Below the pieces are notes generated by a model. The model saw only the letters and a program-made list of their open reading frames with translations. It was not told the origin of the DNA and searched no databases. A program made the position numbers and the translations under genes. DNA of 64,000 bases from Pseudooceanicola endophyticus (lineage in GTDB: Bacteria > Pseudomonadota > Alphaproteobacteria > Rhodobacterales > Rhodobacteraceae): positions 124,001-188,000 of the forward strand of contig NZ_JAHIAB010000009.1 in the NCBI RefSeq assembly GCF_018760365.1. The letters run 5' to 3'. Below, in pieces: positions 59,905 to 64,000 of the stretch. Within the stretch, counting starts at the first letter, position 1, and every line of letters begins with the position of its first letter.

Positions 59905-62694
59905 TCAGAAGTGGACCGAACGGGCGGTGCCGGGCTTTTCGAGCGGCGGCGCGAACTTGGTCAGGTCGATGCCCTTGACGGCAGACTTGTATTCCTCGGC
60001 AGAGGGGGTGCGGCCCAGGATGGCCGAGAGCACCACGACCGGGGTCGAGGCGAGCAGGCTTTCGCCCTTCTTCTCGGCCGAGTCTTCCACCACGCGGCCC
60101 TGGAACAGGCGGGTCGAGGTCGCCAGAACGGTGTCGCCCTTGGCGGCCTTTTCCTGGTTGCCCATGCACAGGTTGCAGCCGGGACGTTCGAGGTAGAGGA
60201 TGTTCTCGTACTCGGTGCGGGCCTTGGCCTTCGGCATCATGTCGTCGAATTCGAAGCCCGAATACTTCTGGAGGATCTCCCAGTCGCCCTCGGCCTTCAG
60301 CTCGTCGATGATGTTGTAGGTGGGCGCGGCGACGACCAGCGGTGCCTTGAACTCGACCTTGCCGGTTTCGGCCTCGAGGTTCTTCAGCATCTGCGCAACG
60401 ATCTTCATGTCGCCCTTGTGCACCATGCAGGAGCCCACAAAGCCCAGGTCAACCTTCTTCTCGGCACCGTAGTAGGAAACCGGGCGGATGGTGTCGTGGG
60501 TGTAGCGGCGCGACGGGTCGGCGTTGTTGACGTCCGGGTCGGCGATCATCGGTTCGTCGATCAGGTCCAGGTCGACGACGACTTCGGCGAAGTACTTGGC
60601 ACTGTCGTCCGGGGTCAGCGCCGGGCGTTCGCCCGAGGTGATCTCGGCGATGCGCTTGTCGGCCTTGTCGATCAGGCCCTGAAGGGTCTGGGCCTCGTTG
60701 TCCATGCCCTTGTCGATCATCACCTGGATGCGCGACTTGGCCAGTTCGAGCGAGCCGATCAGCGTGTCGTCGTTGGAGATGCAGATGGAGGCCTTGGCCT
60801 TCATTTCCGCGGTCCAGTCGGTGAAGGTGAAGGCCTGGTCGGCCAGCAGGGTGCCGATGTGCACTTCGATGACGCGGCCCTGGAAGACGTTGTCACCGTG
60901 CTGCTGGAGCATCTGCGCCTGGGTTGCATGAACCACGTCGCGGAAGTCCATGTAATCCTTCATCTCGCCCTTGAAGGTCACCTTGACGGATTCCGGGATC
61001 GGCATGGTGGCTTCGCCGGTGGCAAGCGCCAGGGCCACGGTGCCCGAGTCCGCCCCGAAGGCCACGCCTTTCGACATCCGGGTGTGGCTGTCGCCGCCGA
61101 CGATGATGTCCCAGTCGCTGACGGTGATGTCGTTCAGCACCTTGTGGATCACGTCGGTCATCGAATGGTAGACGTGCTTGGGATCGCGCGCGGTGATCAG
61201 GCCGAAGTTGTTCATGAAGGACATGAGCTTGGGAATGTTGGCCTGGGCCTTCTTGTCCCAGACGGACGCGGTGTGGCAGCCCGACTGATAGGCGCCGTCC
61301 ACGATCGGAGAGATCACGGTGGCGGCCATCGCTTCGAGTTCCTGCGCCGTCATCAGGCCGGTGGTGTCCTGCGAGCCGACGATGTTGACCTTGACGCGCA
61401 CGTCCGAACCCGCGTGCAGGGTCTTGCCCGGGGTGACGCCGACGGCATTGCGGTTGAAGATCTTCTCAACGGCGGTCAGGCCCTGACCTTCGATGACGAC
61501 CTCTTTGGAGGCGGCATAGACCGGGGTGGCCTCGACGCCGAGGGTTTCGGCGGCGAAGGTCTGGAGTTTCTTGCCGAAGACCACGGCATAGGAGCCGCCG
61601 GCCTTCATGAATTCGACCTTGGCGGGGGTGAAGGCGGAAGCGACATCGGCCAGCTTCTCGCCATCCTCGCTGTAGAGCGCCTTTTCCTTGGTGTTGATCT
61701 TCAGCACGGTGCCGGTCTCGACCGAGTATTTCTGTTCGAGGATCGGGTTGCCGTCGTTGTTCAGCATCACCTTGCCGTCTTCATCGACCTTCTTGACCCA
61801 GTTCTTCAGGTCGAGGCCGATGCCGCCGGTGACGCCCACGGTGGTCAGGAAGATCGGCGAAATGCCGTTGGTGCCGGCGACCACGGGGGCGATGTTGACG
61901 AAGGGCACGTAGGGCGATGCCTTCTTGCCGGTCCACAGCGCGACGTTGTTGACGCCGGACATGCGCGAGGAGCCCACGCCCATGGTGCCCTTTTCCGCGA
62001 TCAGCATGACGCGGGCATCGGGGTGCTTGGCCTTCAGGGCCTCGATCTCGGCCTGGGCTTCGGGCGAGATCATGCACTTGCCGTGCAGTTCGCGGTCAGA
62101 GCGCGAGTGCGCCTGGTTGCCGGGCGACAGAAGGTCGGTCGAGATGTCGCCTTCGGCGGCGATGTAGGTGACGATCTTCACCTCTTCCTCGACGTCGGGA
62201 AGCTTTGTGAAGAACTCGGCCTTGGCGTAGCTTTCCAGAACGGCCTTGGCGACGGGATTGCCGGCCTCGTAGGCGTCCTTCAGGCGTTCCATGTCGGCAT
62301 CGTAAAGGAAGACCTGGGTCTTCAGCACGTCACCGGCCTGGGCGGCAATGTCGGCATCCTTGCCAAGCGCGAGGTCCAGCAGCACGTCGACGGACGGCCC
62401 GCCCTTCATGTGCGAGAGCAGCTCGAAGGCGAAGGCGGGGGTGATTTCCGGAACGATGGCCTCGCCCAGGATGATCTTCTTGAGGAAGGCCGCCTTCACG
62501 CCTGCGGCCGAGGTGGTGCCGGGCAGGGTGTTGTAGATGAAGAACTCCAGCGAGTCCTTGCGGTACGCGTTCTCCGCGTCCTCGATCTGGGTGATCAGCT
62601 CTTCGACCAGGGCGCCGTCTTCGATGGGCTTGGGATGCAGGCCCTCGGCTTTCCGCGTTTCGATTTCAGTCAAATAGTCGGTGTACAAGCTCAT
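59905..62694 (-). CDS. acnB: Aconitate hydratase B
   Basis: 929-residue aconitase B (bifunctional aconitate hydratase/2-methylisocitrate dehydratase type). N-terminal HEAT-like domain SLYTDYLTEIETRKAEGLHPKP, then the swivel domain, then the catalytic domain: GGDSHTRMSKGVAFGADSG; the iron-sulfur cysteines are in FVGSCMVHKGD and GCNLCMGNQ (three cysteines). C-terminus FAPPLEKPGTARSVHF. It interconverts citrate and isocitrate. Own promoter region upstream (62695-62890) includes an AT-rich stretch with GTATAC-like sequences. It is separated from neighbours by terminators and is the only central-metabolism gene in this accessory window. Confidence 0.96.
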   Translation of the reverse strand: MSLYTDYLTEIETRKAEGLHPKPIEDGALVEELITQIEDAENAYRKDSLEFFIYNTLPGTTSAAGVKAAFLKKIILGEAIVPEITPAFAFELLSHMKGGPSVDVLLDLALGKDADIAAQAGDVLKTQVFLYDADMERLKDAYEAGNPVAKAVLESYAKAEFFTKLPDVEEEVKIVTYIAAEGDISTDLLSPGNQAHSRSDRELHGKCMISPEAQAEIEALKAKHPDARVMLIAEKGTMGVGSSRMSGVNNVALWTGKKASPYVPFVNIAPVVAGTNGISPIFLTTVGVTGGIGLDLKNWVKKVDEDGKVMLNNDGNPILEQKYSVETGTVLKINTKEKALYSEDGEKLADVASAFTPAKVEFMKAGGSYAVVFGKKLQTFAAETLGVEATPVYAASKEVVIEGQGLTAVEKIFNRNAVGVTPGKTLHAGSDVRVKVNIVGSQDTTGLMTAQELEAMAATVISPIVDGAYQSGCHTASVWDKKAQANIPKLMSFMNNFGLITARDPKHVYHSMTDVIHKVLNDITVSDWDIIVGGDSHTRMSKGVAFGADSGTVALALATGEATMPIPESVKVTFKGEMKDYMDFRDVVHATQAQMLQQHGDNVFQGRVIEVHIGTLLADQAFTFTDWTAEMKAKASICISNDDTLIGSLELAKSRIQVMIDKGMDNEAQTLQGLIDKADKRIAEITSGERPALTPDDSAKYFAEVVVDLDLIDEPMIADPDVNNADPSRRYTHDTIRPVSYYGAEKKVDLGFVGSCMVHKGDMKIVAQMLKNLEAETGKVEFKAPLVVAAPTYNIIDELKAEGDWEILQKYSGFEFDDMMPKAKARTEYENILYLERPGCNLCMGNQEKAAKGDTVLATSTRLFQGRVVEDSAEKKGESLLASTPVVVLSAILGRTPSAEEYKSAVKGIDLTKFAPPLEKPGTARSVHF

Positions 62695-62890
62695 GATGAC
62701 CCTGGCGATTCGAGGTTGCTACGGTATAACGCACTGAACCAGGAGGCTTTCTGGCCAGTGGTAAAAACTTTGCATACATAAGTATACCTGTTTTGCCCCA
62801 GCGGCAAGAGGCAGTTCGTGCAAATGCCGGATAAGTCCCTGATTTTGCCCCGTCTCGCCGGGGCGCGACGGGGGCGGGGCGGGGCTGCGT
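62695..62890. other. acnB promoter region and nitroreductase 3' region
   Basis: 196 bases. Near acnB it is AT-rich (62755-62800, including GCATACATAAGTATAC), a likely promoter. Nearer the nitroreductase stop there is a CCCCGTC/GACGGGG inverted repeat (about 62849-62875), which may end that transcript. Confidence 0.4.
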
Positions 62891-63499
62891 TCAGAGGATC
62901 TGGCAGCCGTCCTCGAAGGGCAGGCGGGGCAGGCGGTCCCAGACCTTGGCCGGATCGCCGTAGCCGAGATTGATCACGAAGTTCACCTTCCAGGTGGTGC
63001 CGGCGAAGAAGCTTTCGTTGACGCCCGCCGCGTCGAAGCCCGACAGCGGGCCGGCATCCAGGCCCAGGGCGCGGGCCGCGATCAGCAGATAGGCCGCCTG
63101 AAGAGAACCGTTTCGGAAGGCGGTCTCTTCCGCCAGGGCCGGGCTGGAGGTGAACCAGGAGCGCGCATCGCCGTGGGGGAAAAGCTGGGGCAGCTTCTCG
63201 TAGAAGGCGGTGTCATAGGCGGCCAGCACCGTGACCGGCGCGGTCATGGTCTTCTCGAGGTTGCCCTTCGACAGGTGGGGGCGCAGTTTCTCGCGCGCCT
63301 CGGGCGTGGTCAGGAAGACGAAGCGGGCGGGTTCGCAATTGGCCGAGGTCGGGCCCAGGCTGGCCATCTCCCACAGCCGCTCCAGAAGCGCGGGGGCGAC
63401 GGGGATGTCGCGCCAGCCGTTCTGCGACCGGGCCGTGTAGAAAAGCTGGTCGAGGGCGTCCTGGGACAGAGGCGGGGCGGCGGACAGGGTATCGGTCAT
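62891..63499 (-). CDS. Nitroreductase-family protein, RutE/malonic semialdehyde reductase-like
   Basis: 202-residue FMN-dependent nitroreductase-fold protein of the RutE-like group. Family segments: [19 protein letters not shown] (RutE proteins start LDxLFxxARTxxxW), [19 protein letters not shown], and [11 protein letters not shown]. The start at 63499 (MTDTLS) follows GGAGAGC; an 83-residue upstream open frame has no similarity. RutE reduces a semialdehyde in pyrimidine breakdown, but no other rut gene is near, so this copy may serve general detoxification or quinone reduction. Confidence 0.85.
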   Translation of the reverse strand: MTDTLSAAPPLSQDALDQLFYTARSQNGWRDIPVAPALLERLWEMASLGPTSANCEPARFVFLTTPEAREKLRPHLSKGNLEKTMTAPVTVLAAYDTAFYEKLPQLFPHGDARSWFTSSPALAEETAFRNGSLQAAYLLIAARALGLDAGPLSGFDAAGVNESFFAGTTWKVNFVINLGYGDPAKVWDRLPRLPFEDGCQIL

Positions 63500-63695
63500 C
63501 GGGGCTCTCCTTGGAAACGGGGGGGACCCGACCGGGCTTGGCGTTCCCTTCCCCTTGCGGCAAGGCAAGGCCCGGGAATGCGTTTTGCATTTCCCGCGCC
63601 GGTGCCGCTTTCGGTGGCAGCCGCCCGCCGGCGGGGCAGCGTTGCACCGCTTCCCCCCCTCGCCTATCCTGAGCCGCGCGAAGGGGAAGACCGGA

Positions 63696-64000
63696 ATGAG
63701 CACACAGCTGGGCGCCGATATCCGCGCGTTGCGACGCAGCCGCAACATGACGCTTCAGGCGGTGACCTCGGTCATCGGACGGTCCCCGGCCTGGCTGAGC
63801 CTGATCGAACGCGACCTGACCCGGCCCTCGATCGGCGATCTGGAGCTGATCGCGCAGGTCTTCGACGTCAGCATCAGCTTCTTCTTCCGCTCCGAAGCGC
63901 AGGATCCCCGGGAACAGGGGGTCGTGGTGCGCGCGGCCCGGCGCGCCCGGCTGGGTTCGGACGAGAGTGGCCTGGTCGAAGAGCTGCTCTCGCCGACGCT
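63696..64000 (+). CDS. Xre-family transcriptional regulator (partial, runs off window)
   Basis: First ~101 residues of an HTH regulator. The Xre helix-turn-helix is [58 protein letters not shown] (residues 8-65 in outline). This layout, with ISFFF after the fifth helix and an acidic linker, is typical of Xre-cupin (PuuR-like) regulators, but the C-terminal domain lies outside the window. Divergent from the nitroreductase gene (196 bases between starts). The start at 63696 has GGGGAAGA upstream. Confidence 0.85.
   Translation, partial: MSTQLGADIRALRRSRNMTLQAVTSVIGRSPAWLSLIERDLTRPSIGDLELIAQVFDVSISFFFRSEAQDPREQGVVVRAARRARLGSDESGLVEELLSPT

Noticed and set aside
59911-62781. Open frame of about 956 codons on the plus strand opposite acnB
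   Set aside because: Antisense shadow of aconitase B; the protein is rich in Gly, His and Asp with no recognisable motif.
62891-63748. Longer nitroreductase starting at 63748
   Set aside because: The extra 83 residues are Arg/Pro/Cys-rich and unlike the family, while the start at 63499 has a ribosome site and matches the family N-terminus.

Overview
The window is very GC-rich throughout and its genes look like those of an alphaproteobacterium of the Rhodobacteraceae (Paracoccus/Rhodobacter-like). The evidence is the plasmid-type rep/parAB module, the many ABC and tripartite transporters with Tat-signal binding proteins, the small DUF1127 protein, and a PaaR-type TetR regulator with the phenylacetate genes. 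A divergent rep-ori-parAB block with iteron-like repeats and parS-like palindromes, followed by a toxin-antitoxin pair, indicates an extrachromosomal replicon (plasmid or chromid). No rRNA, tRNA, CRISPR array, prophage or intact insertion sequence was seen.

Layout. (1) 1-2.9 kb: minus-strand peptide/nickel-type ABC transporter (binding protein, DppB, partial DppC). (2) 3.4-9.2 kb: replicon maintenance: Rep_3-type initiator (minus), an origin region with five 22-bp repeats, parA and parB (plus), then a probable antitoxin and a RES-domain toxin. Three copies of a 15-17-bp palindrome lie inside the rep, parA and parB coding regions. (3) 9.3-17.5 kb: a second, paralogous peptide transporter operon (binding protein, DppB, DppC, fused DppDF) ending in a CocE/NonD hydrolase, with a divergent HTH regulator whose promoter carries 10-bp phased repeats. 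(4) 17.5-23.3 kb: flavin reductase-like protein, membrane transporter, flavin amine oxidase, Asp/Glu racemase-like protein, DUF1127 protein, LysR regulator. (5) 23.3-34.2 kb: amine/amino-acid region: class III aminotransferase, AbrB-family membrane protein, aldehyde dehydrogenase, IclR regulator, polyamine-type ABC transporter potDABC and a DadA-like FAD oxidase. (6) 34.2-41.5 kb: a sulfatase remnant, then an operon of sulfatase, tripartite tricarboxylate transporter (TctC, TctB, TctA) and a GlcD-like FAD dehydrogenase, with a divergent MarR regulator. (7) 41.5-59.8 kb: indolepyruvate ferredoxin oxidoreductase with a divergent Lrp regulator, then a complete phenylacetate (paa) catabolic set: PaaX, PaaJ, PaaABCDE, PaaZ, PaaY, PaaR, PaaK, PaaI, PaaG and a fused enoyl-CoA hydratase/3-hydroxyacyl-CoA dehydrogenase. 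(8) 59.9-64 kb: aconitase B, a nitroreductase-like protein and the start of an Xre regulator.

How the genes work together. The replicon appears to be a catabolic accessory element. Importers for peptides, amines and carboxylates sit beside oxidases, transaminases and dehydrogenases that would deaminate and oxidise the cargo. The indolepyruvate oxidoreductase would turn aryl-pyruvates into aryl-acetyl-CoA, the entry metabolite of the adjacent paa pathway, whose products are acetyl-CoA and succinyl-CoA. Candidate operators shared between neighbouring operons (a GACCG/CGGTC palindrome in two paa promoters, a TGATGTGATG-like motif in the lrp, paaX and paaJ promoters, an ATTCTAC motif in the pot and aminotransferase promoters) suggest local regulons. 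All of these sites were read by eye and none has been tested.
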